Shown here in pieces: positions 1 to 10,639 of a stretch of DNA of 64,000 nucleotides (position 1 is its first letter; each line of letters opens with the position of its first letter). Below the pieces are notes generated by a model that did not search any database, was not told the DNA's origin, and saw only the letters and a program-made list of their open reading frames with translations. The position numbers were made by a program, and so were the translations under genes. The stretch is from Rhizoclosmatium globosum (taxonomy: Eukaryota > Chytridiomycota > Chytridiomycetes > Chytridiales > Chytriomycetaceae), in the NCBI GenBank assembly GCA_002104985.1, contig MCGO01000022.1, positions 248,001-312,000 of the forward strand. The letters run 5' to 3'.

Positions 1-303
1 ACGAAACTCACCAAACGCCGCCACCAACTGGACCGTCTACTTGTCGCAGTGCTTCGTCTGAGAAAACTTTCCGTAATCACTGCTTGATCCATCTGCAACT
101 CGTAACGCGATTCTTGGCACATCCGAACTTGCGAACCAAGATGGGTTGAACCAGACACCAGATTTCTGCAGTGCCGAAAGAGACACGGGAAGGTTGCAGA
201 GACGCTGTGGGCTGCCCTTTGATTCGATTTCATCCAGCTGTGGAAGGTAGGACGTGCGCTGTCCATGCCGGTGAAGCACGATCAACTGCACCAAATCGAG
301 CAT
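1..303 (-). CDS. Histidine acid phosphatase-like protein, N-terminal fragment, runs off the left edge
   Basis: The reading frame begins at an ATG at 303-301 with MLDLVQLIVLHRHGQRT. Hydrophobic strand residues followed by RHGxR are the phosphohistidine-loop signature of the histidine phosphatase superfamily, clade 2 (acid phosphatases). In these enzymes that His is phosphorylated during phosphomonoester hydrolysis. The usual Pro after RHGxR is Thr-Ser here. The frame stays open to about base 37 and then stops, so an intron or the window edge must account for the rest. No signal peptide is joined clearly to the ATG. An upstream minus-strand frame (560-306) contains a hydrophobic stretch, but I could not splice it on without hitting a stop. 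Family assignment rests on one motif, and a broken copy is possible. Confidence 0.4.
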
Positions 304-679
304 TTTCACCAAAGTTTTTCAACTTGGGAATGGACATTCCTTATCAAATCCCAAACATAAGAAACTAATGCAGATGGGTTTTCTATATGTGCTTTCTGTT
401 GGTTACTTGTGCTTTTCAATCTCTGTCTTCCATCCACTTTTGGATGAGCACTTTTTCTTCCACCCAACCGCGTCGAAACACAGGCTCCCCACGCAACACT
501 CACTGCTAAGCACCCAACTGCAACCTCTATAACACTTAGGTACGCAATCAAACCAATCAATCTCTCAGTTGCAGCCCTTGTTTGCTGAGCAGAAAGTCAA
601 GGCGGTGTGATTCCAAAAATAACCCTTTTCTCTTTTAGACTGACTTTATTGACCTTTGCGTGACTCTCTCAGTGAAACT
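304..679. other. Divergent intergenic region
   Basis: This stretch lies between the start of the acid-phosphatase-like frame (minus) and the PP2A B55 start (plus). I see no convincing exon. The minus frame at 560-306 encodes a hydrophobic segment but has no recognisable domain and no supported splice to its neighbour. It presumably carries promoter sequence for both flanking genes. Confidence 0.4.
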
Positions 680-2489
680 ATGGCCAGTAACGTGGATGAA
701 AACAATAACTGGCAGGTGCGTTGGATGTTTTGGGGAGGAGGCAGTTGATTGACAGGGGGCTTCCTTGAGTGGGAGCGCGATTGACTCAGTATTTACATTT
801 TGTACTCGCAACAGTTCCGCCAATGCTTTGGAGACAAGGGAGACGTAGAAGAAGTCGCTGAGGGTGCGTAACGGCGTTTTTGTCAAATTGCGTCTTACCT
901 CACTTTCCTTGCTGCAATCTCTCCAGCCGATATCATCTCGGCCGTTGAGTTTGACCATACCGGTGATTATTTAGCGACCGGTGACAAGGGAGGACGTGTT
1001 GTGTTGTTTGAGCGAAACCACTCGGTGGGTCATTAGCGTTTCCTCCACCCTAACAACACTGACTGTCGACACATGGCCTTAGAAAAAAGCATGCGAGTAC
1101 AAGTTTTTCACTGAATTTCAATCGCACGAACCGGAATTCGACTATCTCAAGAGTTTGGAAATCGAAGAGAAGATCAACAAAATCAGATGGTGCAAAAGAC
1201 AAAACGCCGCTCACTTCCTGTTGTCAACTAATGGTGAGTCTCATAAGCATTGTTTGTGTTGTATATGGCATTCTCACGGTTTTCGGACACATTCAGATAA
1301 GACCATCAAGCTCTGGAAAGTGTTTGAGAAGCAAATCAAAATGGTGTCGGAGAGCAACGTTCCCGAGGGTGCTGCACGCGTCCCCATCTCGTCTGCCAAC
1401 AAACTTAAACTCCCAAAAATGATTCATCATGATACCATGGTTGCGGCTGTACCTCGAAAGGTCTATCAGAACGCACACACATACCACATCAACTCAATCT
1501 CGGTCAACTCTGATGGAGAAACGTATTTATCTGCGGACGATTTGAGAGTCAATCTTTGGAGTCTGAACCAAGCGGATCAAAGTTTCAGTGAGTCTTCGGC
1601 TCAATGTATTGTTCCCTTACTTACTTCATACCAAAAGATATTGTTGATATCAAACCGGTGAACATGGAAGAATTGACAGAAGTCATTACGGCTTGCGAAT
1701 TTCACCCAATTCATTGTAACCTGTTTGCTTTCAGTAGCAGTAAAGGTGTTATCAAATTGAATGACATGCGGTCTGCTGCATTGTGTGACAACCATGCTAA
1801 GGTTAGTTCAATTGCATTCAAAGTTTGTACTGAAGCAATATTTTAGCTTTCGAAGTCGAGGAGGATCCCCAAAACAAATCATTCTTCTCTGAAATCATTT
1901 CATCAATCTCTGATATCCGCTTCAGCAGGGATGGGCGCTATATTTTAGCTCGTGACTATTTGACTCTCAAAGTCTGGGATATCAATATGGATTCCAAGCC
2001 TGTAGAAACAATCAATATTCATGAACATTTGAAGGGCAAACTTTGTGATCTATATGAAAATGACTGTATCTTCGACAAGTTTGAATGCATGTTCAGTGGT
2101 GATGGATCGTGAGTTGAGGTTTTGCCTCAAGTGCTTGTTAACAATATATCCTTCCAGGAATGTACTCACAGGATCATACAACAACTTTTTCCAAATCCAT
2201 GACACTCAAAGCAAGAATAATACTATTCTTCAAGCAGACAAGAATGCATTCAAGTCAAAGAAGGCCGCTGCCGCTGCTGTGGCGAAAAAGGGTGCTCAAA
2301 AGAAGAGCAAGAAGGAGGAGTTCTTAAACGTTGACGCATTGGACTTCTCGAAAAAGATTCTGCATGCTTCGTGGCATCCACGCGAAAACGTTAGTTTAAT
2401 TTTAGTATTCTGCATTAACTAAATTTCATGATATTTAGATTATCGCTCTGGCTGCCACCAACAATTTGTTTTTGTTTCAACAGGGATGA
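680..2489 (+). CDS. CDC55: Protein phosphatase 2A regulatory subunit B (B55 family), nine exons, apparent 1-base frameshift
   Basis: WD40-propeller regulatory B subunit that directs PP2A to substrates in mitosis and signalling. Exons read as 680-715, 815-863, 927-1024, 1083-1233, 1297-1587, 1638-1801, 1847-2108, 2158-2389 and 2439-2489. The joined protein shows family hallmarks: [45 protein letters not shown] [23 protein letters not shown], and a C-terminus near NNLFLFQQG. Length is about 444 residues, normal for B55. One Lys-rich stretch ([18 protein letters not shown]) lies in the loop before the last blades. The exon total is one base short of a multiple of three. At 1847 the sequence reads CTTTCGAAG where the family needs Leu-Phe-Glu (CTTTTCGAAG), so one T appears to be missing from a T run. 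I read this as an indel in the assembly rather than a dead gene, because everything after it is conserved. Confidence 0.93.
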
Positions 2490-2560
2490 TGTTTTTGTTT
2501 TTTTTGCGCTAAATAAAATATTGAGTTTGTTTTTCAAAGTATCTTTTATTCCCCAATAAG

Positions 2561-4189
2561 CTACAAGTTGGCAAAGGTTTCTGCGTCGAACCGTTTGTAG
2601 TCGTGTCTCTCTGTCTCCTTCTTCTTCCACTTTGTGGTGGTACCCCGTTTTCTGGCATATGTCGGTTAGCAACAACCTTATGTTAACATCGCCATGATTG
2701 ACTCACCCAACTGGAACACGTGTTTCAATAATACTTCTCTCTTGAAGACTTTGGAATCTGTCTTTGAACAAATTTCCTTCTGGTTTCAGTTTTCTGAGCG
2801 AATCTGGAAGTTCTTCTGTCAAAGCAATTTCCAGCAAAGGTTCTTTGTATTCCAATGGTCCAAGCCTCTTAGGCTTGTTTGATACTTTCTTCTCTGGCTT
2901 GGCTGGTTTGGAATCCAAATCCTTTTTGATCGACTCGAGTCTGTACAAATGATAAATACTACGTCCAAAAACATGATAAACTAACTCTTGAATCTGTTTT
3001 CTCAGTTTTGCTTCGTCTTTGAGCTTTTGCTCTGCTCTGGCCTACATTAATCTGTAAGTTTCTAATAGAATAGGAACGAAGAAACATACTCTCTCCAACT
3101 TGGCAGCATCCTTATTTCGCTCAGTTCGTGTCTTTCTCTTTGCTGCTACAGGCTTACTTATAGGTTCTGTCACTTCCGCATCTTCTACTTCATCATCCTC
3201 ATCTGATTCGAAAAAGTTTTCATCATCCTGAAATAAGATTTAACGACAATAAATAATGGATTCATGTTAAAAACACGTACAATGTTGTCAAGCTCTGGAG
3301 GATATGACATTTTTTGTTTCAACTCTTCGATTTTTCGAGCCTTTTCCAGTTCAACATCAAGAGCTGCTTGCAAGAGTCCTTGATGATCTTTGAAACTTGG
3401 ATTATATGATGAACCAGAGTGAGAAACTTTGACAGCGGGAACATTCATTGGTCTATCGTCCGGAAGACTTGGTTTCTGAAGGAGAGTGAGAAGTTTTGCA
3501 CGGGAATAGCAAGAACAAACCTTGACTTTTTTTGGTCTCAAATGAGCCAAATAATCATTTGGATCATCGTCAGTGATTTCCACTTGATGAGGAATGTTAA
3601 TAACTAACTTTAGCCATTCAAAAACAAACCTGGGGCAGATGGACCCCACAAATCAACCGGTGCTGGTACCGACCGTTTCTTTCCTTTCAACGATTCCTTC
3701 TTGGAACAACTTTTCCCTCAGCAATCTGCTTTGCAAGCTTGTTGATTTGTCCCAGAGCGACCTTGGAAATAACTTTGGCTTTCTTTCCTGGCGCCAAGTT
3801 CTTCTCATCTTCCAATGCAACTGTTGTATTCTTTCTTCCCACAAAGGGAAGTCCAGCAACACCTGATTTGGCTTCCAAAATCTCTTCAATCTTGAGCTTT
3901 CGGTTCTTCAGAGAAACCTTCGCCTTCTCGTCTCCCTTCTTATCGATTCTGAATAGATACTCATTGGACTTGTCAACAATAGCTGATCTAGAGTTTGTTC
4001 GTTGTGTAAGTTGAAAGTAGGATGGTTGCAATGCAGTCCTCACCCATGGAGAATCTTTTCGGTTCGGATCTGATCGATGGCGTCTTCAATGTTGGAAATA
4101 TCCACATTCTTCTTCCACGCTTTCTTCCCTTTTCTCCCGCCTGGAAGCTTCTTCTTGATGGTTGTGGATGTTGGTTTCACAGTGGCCAT
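2561..4189 (-). CDS. NOP53: Ribosome biogenesis protein NOP53 (GLTSCR2 family)
   Basis: NOP53 is a nucleolar 60S assembly factor that recruits the exosome-associated helicase Mtr4 for ITS2 processing. The start at 4189 gives MATVKPTSTTIKKKLPGGRK, then a basic stretch with KAWKKNVD and IEDAIDQIR. These match the conserved N-terminal region, where family members have a GKKAWRKNVD-like motif. The middle is Lys/Glu-rich (VDLWGP-like segment near 3640), with a coiled region rich in LERARAEQKL. The C-terminal part has LGPLEYKEPLLEIALTEELPDSLR, here given in pieces: PKRLGPLEYKEP and ALTEELPDSLRKLKPEGN, the family's most conserved tail. The gene ends in KRFDAETFANL and stops at 2561. Several short introns interrupt it, for example near 3000-3100 and 3220-3290. 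It shares a 68-base divergent gap with the aldo-keto reductase gene. Confidence 0.85.
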
Positions 4190-4257
4190 TTTGTACTTGG
4201 TGCAAAGAAAAAAAACAAAGAGAACTCCCAATTGACATCCAATTCATTGCTTTCTCA
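4190..4257. promoter_or_regulatory. Shared divergent promoter gap (NOP53 / aldo-keto reductase)
   Basis: Only 68 bases separate the two start codons. The gap contains an A-rich run (about 4206-4220). No TATA box is obvious. Shared regulation is inferred from the arrangement alone. Confidence 0.4.
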
Positions 4258-5197
4258 ATGGATCTCCCTAACGTAGGCTTAGGAACATATCGAATGAAGT
4301 CGCGTGATGAATTGATAAGAACGATTCATGAGGCCTTGCGAATTGGATATCGATTGATAGACACAGCACAGGTCTATGGGAATGAAGACATAATTGGGGA
4401 GGCTATCCAAACTAGCGGAATAGGAAGAGAAGAGCTCTTTATAACGACAAAGGTGAGGATAGTAGGAGAGGGTTTTGTAGTAATACGCACAACACAAGGT
4501 GTCACCAAAGGTTTTGACTGGCGAACTTACGGTTTATCAAAGCGTAATTGAATCATTGAGGAAGCTTAAGTTAAATTATCTGGATCTTGTTCTTATCCAC
4601 TGGCCTGGCACAGCGAAAAGGGACACAAAAATACCGAATACAGACAACAGGAGATCGGGATGGCGGGCACTTGAACGACTATGTGTGGAGGAGAAAGTCA
4701 GATTTATTGGCGTCTCAAATTACACGCCATCGCACATCAATGAGCTGTTGTCATATTGTACCATTCATCCATACGTCAATCAATTCGAAATGCATCCCCT
4801 CTATATTCCGTGGGATATACTTGAAATTTGTAAGAAGAATAATATCAAAACGCAAGGTTATTCCACCCTGGGCGAAGGGGTTTTGGTGGATGCAACCAAT
4901 TCAGATTACACTATGCTGGATTCCATTGCAGCCAAGTACTCATGTAGCCGCGCACAGCTGTTATTAAAGTGGTCGCTGCAAAACAACGTGGGCGTAATTC
5001 CGAAATCTCGTTCGATACGAAGATTGCAGGAGAACTACAACATTCTCTTCTTCAATATCTCCACTGAGGTAACGGAAACATTGCTGTCAATAAAAACTAA
5101 ATGTTACTACCAGGATATGGAACGTTTGAATACTTTAACCACAAGTGGAGTCCTAACTCCCAAAAAGTTCTGCTGGGATCCGTATATAGTTGAATAA
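4258..5197 (+). CDS. Aldo-keto reductase (AKR family)
   Basis: NAD(P)H-dependent oxidoreductase with a TIM-barrel fold. Exon 1 is 4258-4452 and exon 2 is 4499-5197, with a 46-base intron in frame, giving about 297 residues. Catalytic tetrad residues are visible: Asp and Tyr in RLIDTAQVYGNE, Lys in LFITTK, and His in LDLVLIHWPG. Later motifs include VRFIGVSNY, VNQFEMHPL and NVGVIPKSRS, which bind the cofactor phosphate in this family. The substrate cannot be told from sequence, and family members act on aldehydes, ketones and sugars. The TAA stop lies inside an AATAAA hexamer, and the convergent hydrolase gene stops 18 bases further on. Confidence 0.9.
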
Positions 5198-5218
5198 AGA
5201 ATCTGCTGATATTTATTA
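5193..5218. terminator. Opposed poly(A) signals overlapping both stop codons
   Basis: On the plus strand AATAAA spans 5193-5198 and contains the reductase stop TAA (5195-5197). On the minus strand AATAAA spans 5217-5212 and overlaps the hydrolase stop (5218-5216). If both are used, each transcript must be cleaved inside the other gene's coding region. Confidence 0.6.
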
Positions 5219-6246
5219 TTGTGCTCTCTCTAAAATCCACTTGATGTAATCAGTTATAATGGATCCGCTGATTCTTGGCTCGTTGTGAAGTTCGTGCTGC
5301 AACCCATCTTCCTTTGTGAAGCCGTGCCACTTTTTGTCCGTTGAGGCAACAGCTTCAACAAACGCCTTCGAAACACTTGAGTCAGTCAACCGATCACAAA
5401 CCGAGTGATAGACAAGAATTGGGCAATTGACTGTGGCGGACTTCGCTGGTACGGATTTTGGCAATCTAACCATCATGAGCCTTGCAAGGCGGAAACTGAT
5501 GCTTCCGTGATTGAGGCTGTCGTTCTTGTACTTTTCTTGCTCGTCCTTATCACTCGAAATGACATCAAGGGGAACACCGGCAGGAATAGCAATTTTGCCA
5601 AGAACACCTCCAAGTAAATCGATAATCTTTTGCAAGAACACTGGGGTGACTTTTCCTGGGGTTTGGAAAGCAAGTAAGGCCGGAGCTTGAACAACCATGC
5701 CTCGAAAGTTTGAAATCATTGCCAAGCGGGCTGGATCTTGAACCAACGTCAAGGCAAGAACTCCACCAAAGGAGTGACCGAATAAGAATGTTGGAATATT
5801 GGTCTCATCGATGCCTGGGACAGGAAGTTCGTTGAGCTGGATCATATCGTCACACACTTGTTCCGTTCCAGGCAAGAAGCCCTTCACTGCATTATTTCTG
5901 TACACAGTTCGTCCATGACCTCTATAATCCATTCCTTTAACCATGATCCCCGCTTCGGCGAATTTGGTGAAGACATGCTATAGTCAAATCAATGGGAAGT
6001 AATAAACGTAAGAGTATCAAACCTCATAGCGATGAATGTGCTCTCCAAATCCATGAAAGAACAGAACTTTCGCTTTAACTTCTCCTGTTGGCTGTTATGA
6101 GGCAAAGGAGTCAGTAAGATATTGAAAGTGGAAACGGTACATCCTACCTTCCACACGTTAAAGTAAATCTCATGCTTGTCAATAGATGCTCCAAAGTATC
6201 CTCCTGGTGGATTGTCCTTCTTAATGTCGAAAATGGGCTTGGGCAT
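5216..6246 (-). CDS. Monoglyceride lipase-type alpha/beta hydrolase
   Basis: Serine hydrolase of the monoacylglycerol lipase / lysophospholipase group (Hydrolase_4, YJU3/MGLL-like), expected to release fatty acid from monoacylglycerol. Exons are 6246-6148, 6091-6023 and 5977-5216, which join in phase to about 309 residues, close to MGLL. Seen in order: FFHGFGEH (oxyanion region), GMDYRGHG, nucleophile Ser in LFGHSFGG, Asp in VCDRLTDS, and catalytic His in QHELHNEP, a classic MGL ending. An in-frame upstream ATG at 6306 would add 20 residues. I prefer 6246 because the family-like sequence begins there. No membrane segment or signal peptide is seen. Confidence 0.87.
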
Positions 6247-6380
6247 CAGTGTTCTTCTGTGTGGTTGAAAGAAAGGATTTTGAGAAAGGCCTCTGTCATC
6301 TTTCAATTCATCACCTCGGTCTCGACTATCTTCGTTTCATCAATGCTTGCATGGTCTTTCCACTTTCGACTCTGTCAAAA

Positions 6381-9214
6381 ATGAGACAATTCCACCTCTT
6401 CTTCCTTCTTCTCCTTCCACTCTCATACTCTCAGCCCCGGGCCCCTGCCAGAGCTCGATTTCCTTTAAAATTCTCAGAGACAGCAACAACGACCGAGTCT
6501 GATCTTGAAGGAGATTTTGGGACAAACGCGTTACCGCAATGCTTAGATACCTCTTTCTACGTGAAATACGGATGGTCACAGTTCTCCAACTTCACAAACG
6601 CAAAGAGGGAGATAATTCTAGAGGTTGATTGGTGGGACAGTGGGATTCTGATCGCGAACGTATTCTTTCAAATTGTGACAGGCGTGATGGGTTACAAAGT
6701 AGATTACCGACTATATGACGGAGCTGCAGCCACAGGACCACGTCTAGCGAGCGGAAATAGCGCCGATATTGCTCTCGAACTGTGGCAATCTGATGCATCT
6801 GGTTGGTATGAGCAATTCGTCCAACTACAAAATTCTGTCATCTCTTTCGGATCCATAGGATATACAGGACGAGTTGGGCTCTATTTTCCATCATATATGC
6901 TTGATCAGTATCCACAATATGACACTCTGGATTTTTGGAAGTCTCTAACCCATCCAGCAACGCAAAAGCTGTTTCCAAGATCAGGGTCAAGCCCCATTTT
7001 CAAAGGCGCTGACGGGCTTCCTATCTGCGATGGTGATCCACTCACTTGTGTTAATGGAACCTACTATCCTGCGTGGTATAATGATGCTGACAAGGAATAC
7101 TTTACAGAAATCTGGCATGAAACACCTGGATATACTCCTTACTACTTTCAACGATTAATAGATGGACTTAAAATTAACGCCACTATCAATTTTATGGGAG
7201 GAAACATGTACCCTATGATGGTTGCTGCCTATCAAGCCAAAAAACCATTTTTGGTGTACAACTGGCGACCAACAACAACAATTGCAGGTTTCAATCTAAC
7301 TCGTGTAATTTTCCCTGATGATTCATATGGCGGTATTCAGGACTTTCGAGCAGGTTGGTTTGCACTATTTGGGACTATCAGCTCATGGACTTTTAAGATC
7401 CCATCAACACTCCAGTTAAAGTTGACATTCCTGTTGAAACTCTCTTTAAGGCTTCATCCGCGCGTTTTGTTAAAGATTTTCCAGAGCTTGGCTATTTCAT
7501 GACCAAATTTGTTTTGACAGATTCCGACATTGAATATATGTTGGCCTCAATTGGTCCTAACCTACAGGCCTGGAATGATACTGGCTATTTGAATGTTTCT
7601 TGCAGCTGGGTTAAATCAAATGAGGATGTTTGGCAATATTGGATTCCAATTCCACCAACAAATCATTTTACATGTCCAATTGGGACTGGCAGATATATCT
7701 TAAATTCTCTATATGTTTGCTTGGAGTGTCCACCTGGCACATTTAACTTGAATTCAACAACTATTCATGAGTGTCAAGTATGTTTACCTCACACTATATG
7801 CTCAGGGGGTTCAAGTGTACATATAGATTCAATGTTTTGGATCCCAGAAACTCCTGATCCAAAAAACATAACTGGAGACTATTTGCCTGAAGTCCACTTT
7901 TGTCCTCATCCAAAACAGTGTTGTCCGTATGGAGATTGTGCTTCAAATGACATATGTTCTCCTGGGTTCACTGGTATATTTTGCACAGAATGCAGCAATC
8001 CACAACAATATGCTTGGAATGGGCAGTGTATGCAGTGCTCCACCTCAGGTTCAAGTCTATACCTTGCCATCTTTCTTCCAATAATTGCAACTGCGGCTGT
8101 TATTTTCGTACCAAAGTATCATGCTTCTGAGATTGAACAGTTAGCCTTCTACTTCCAAGTCATCAACTTGATTTTTGACAATGATGTTGGCTCTGTGGTT
8201 GGATGGGAAGGATTGAACAAAATTTTGGCTGTATTTTCACTGGATTTGGATGGTCTTGTTCTAAATTGCCCTGTTCCTCTTCATGGCATTCCAAAACTGC
8301 TTTTTAGGTTTATGTTGCCATTATTAATTCTTTTCTACTTTGGGTGCTACTACATTCTCCTGAAAACATTCCCCTTCATTCATCAAAGTCTGCCAACATA
8401 TATGGTGCAACAGAATGTTGATGTCTTGTTTGCACGCTCTTTCACAATTGTATTCAGCTTTGTCTTTATGCCATTGGTTGAGGCCAGCTTGAACTTGCTG
8501 AACTGTGACACGGTTCAAGGTGTTTCCCGTCTTTATCAAGTACCAACAGTTATATGCTACACACCAGCACATAATGGACCTGCTGCATTTGCTTTCATTG
8601 TCCTTGGTTTACTTCTTTTTGTCTATCCTCTTTGGCTTTTGCTGCTACTTCTTTGGCTCTGGCACAAAGATCGAATAAGTGTCATTGATGACTATCATTT
8701 CAAAGATCGTCCTATGGACCAGATTTATGAAGCGTTTTACATGCCTTATCGGCCCAAGTTTTTCTATATGGAGAGTGTTGTTATTTGGGAGCGAGGATTA
8801 ATTGTCTTGACATTCACTTTTTTGAACCATTACACAGACAGCTTGGCTGCAATTGCTTACCTTGCTATCTTCTCCCTCTCTGGTTTTGCTAGAGCATACA
8901 TACAGCCATACAAAAAGCTGTTACAAGTTTATCTTAATCGTGAAATTGGAATAGCGTTTTTGGTTCTCTTGATTTTGAGACAGTATGCAAAATTTGAGCC
9001 AGAACCATTGAGCGTAACGCCTTATGTTGGGACAATGATAATCTTGCCTGTCATAAACCACGCAGTTCGTTGGATTCGACAAGGATATGTTGAGAGAAGT
9101 CAGGTGCTAGAACGTCTTTCAGAGCAGGGTATCAATCCTGGTTCTGAAATGTCTCATGTGCCAAGGCTTCAGAGCCACAATGTTTCAGTAGCTACAGCAA
9201 AACAATATTATTGA
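6381..9214 (+). CDS. Receptor-like membrane protein: OpuAC-like solute-binding domain, Cys-rich GCC2/GCC3-like region, polytopic membrane domain
   Basis: The start at 6381 gives a signal peptide (MRQFHLFFLLLLPLSYSQ). A 44-base intron at 7354-7397 joins two exons in phase 1. The first about 370 residues resemble bacterial ABC-transporter glycine-betaine/choline-binding proteins (OpuAC): VDWWDSGILIANVFF, VTGVMGYKVDYRLYDG, LASGNSADIALELW, GYTGRVGLYFPSY and NFMGGNMYPM. Next comes a Cys-rich module (CPPGTFNLNSTT, CQVC, CSPGFTGIFCTEC) like the ephrin-receptor/GCC2-GCC3 repeats. Several hydrophobic helices follow, from about LYLAIFLPIIATAAVIFV through LLILFYFGCYYILL, FAFIVLGLLLFVYPLWLL and IGIAFLVLLIL. 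The C-terminal tail is short and cytoplasmic-looking. No kinase or G-protein motif is recognised. It could be an osmolyte or quaternary-amine sensor, or a channel. Function is inferred from domains only. Confidence 0.7.
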
Positions 9215-9290
9215 ATGTATAATACAATCATACTTCTTGTCCCCTCTCTTCTCACTGTCCATCACAATGACTGTCAGAAAAATATAACAA

Positions 9291-9709
9291 TGAGTGATCC
9301 GGAAATTTTGAACAGGCTCCGAAAAATCCAAACAACTGTGAATGACTCATTACTCAATAAATATAACTGTTTCCTTATTTTTCAATCGCTTCTCCCCATC
9401 TACTAGGATATAAAACGGCCGGCTCCAAGTTCCAGTGGTCTTCAGCCTGCCTGGTCCAACAAAGATCAGGCTGTATTTGCTGAACTTACCAATTGGATAG
9501 ATAATGGTCTCTCTGTCAACGCTGCAGCCAAAGCAGCTAGTGCCAACTACAACTCAAGCAAGGAAATGATTTGTGGAGTATATTACCAAATGCTCAAACA
9601 TCCAGACAGAACCCACGGCAACTTAGTCTTCTCAGATGAGTATGTGCCATCACTGCACTCATTGAAGCAAGATCGCTGTGCCGCCAGCCCTTCAACCGTT
9701 CAGCCCTAA
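9291..9709 (+). CDS. Small hypothetical protein
   Basis: Proposed exons 9291-9337 and 9407-9709, joined by a GTGAAT...CTACTAG intron in phase 0, give about 117 residues starting MSDPEILNRLRKIQTT. The second exon holds a helical stretch with FAELTNWIDNGLSVNAA and YYQMLKHPDRTHG. A Trp-Ile...Ser-Val-Asn-Ala-Ala pattern is vaguely like the N-terminal winged helix of POLD3 (DNA polymerase delta subunit 3). The resemblance is too weak to name the gene, and the protein is far shorter. The gene sits at the edge of the repeat-rich island and could be a fragment, since the second exon ends shortly before degenerate sequence. Confidence 0.4.
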
Positions 9710-10234
9710 TCCAGTATGTCACCACGCTCCATCATGAGCTCTATGGCCCTTCTGAGTAAGTGTTTATTTTTCAAGTCAAGAAAGGAAGCAAGTTGTGTTA
9801 AGTTGGAAGCGTTAAGTAGTTTTGGATGGTGGCATAAATGACACTAATTTCCTCACCAGGAACATTGCAGAGCAATCATACTTCTTGTTTTAGGAATGAT
9901 AACACTGTTGTTGTCTTGTATGTCTCTCTGCCTTGGTGGTCCTTAGTAAAATGCAAGTAATAAATGTCGTTTGTCACTGATTAAGATACTACACCTGCAA
10001 AGTCTCATGTACAAATAACGGTTGCCATTTTTTCCTATGTGTGTAGCTGGAGATATAATTTAGAAGGGCTTACAACTCCTGTGTTAGCCTCTAGACAATG
10101 AGTGGCGGAAATGAAAACAAAAAAATTAATAAAATCCTTGCTTCTCTTCTTTTAAAATAAAGCAGAGAAGAGTGTCCAATTTATGATTGTTATGGAGAAG
10201 CTGAGTAAAATGCCTCAAACAAAAGTAGAAGTGA
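9710..10234. other. Non-coding or degenerate stretch
   Basis: No open frame with a recognisable domain is seen. The sequence is AT-rich and leads into the transposase relic. It may contain the outer part of a decayed transposon, but I could not identify terminal inverted repeats by eye. Confidence 0.35.
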
Positions 10235-10630
10235 CTGTAGTCAAGAAAAGATTGGATTCTGCAACCTTCAAATTCCTCTCTCACTTGGACAAGAAGCTAA
10301 TAGAGGATTGAGGCTCCCTCTTGCACGAGGGGCGCTGTTGATTCTGTTGCGTGTATGGCGTATCCTGGAAGGCTCAGAAACATCTCACAACTTTTTGGGG
10401 ACGTAGCAGAACCGCTATTAGCTTTAGTTTTGCTCACAAAGGCCAGATGCGTTAAAGAAGGCAATGAGTAGAGTGCGCGTTACGGTTGAATGGGCATTCA
10501 GGCTCATTATTGCAAACTGGGCCTTTGTCGGCTTCCACAAGAATTTTCAAGTTGTGCAACCTGTTGGTGTTTATTACATAATGGTGCAGTGTTGCTTACA
10601 AATATACAAGTAATCAAGACATCATAAAAC
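10235..10630 (+). pseudogene. Decayed PIF/Harbinger transposase (DDE_4-type), frameshifted and internally deleted
   Basis: Fragments in different plus frames line up with a Harbinger transposase. They are RIGFCNLQIPLSLGQ and LPLARGALLILLR near 10240-10345, then MAYPGRLRNISQLFG near 10350-10400, then after a 1-base shift GRSRTAISFSFA near 10400-10430. After a jump comes KAMSRVRVTVEWAF followed by LIIANWAFVGFHKNF near 10460-10540. The last block is the conserved C-terminal end of the DDE_4 domain. The central catalytic part between these blocks is missing, so this is a non-functional relic. Family calls rest on the LAYPxRL..FGRS.TAIS and SRVRVTVEWAF patterns. Confidence 0.65.
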
Positions 10631-10639
10631 ACATCTTCC

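Noticed and set aside
306..560. Minus-strand frame with a hydrophobic N-terminal stretch as the signal-anchor exon of the acid phosphatase
   Set aside because: Joining it to the RHGQRT frame meets a TGA just before the exon, and no AG acceptor lies after it.
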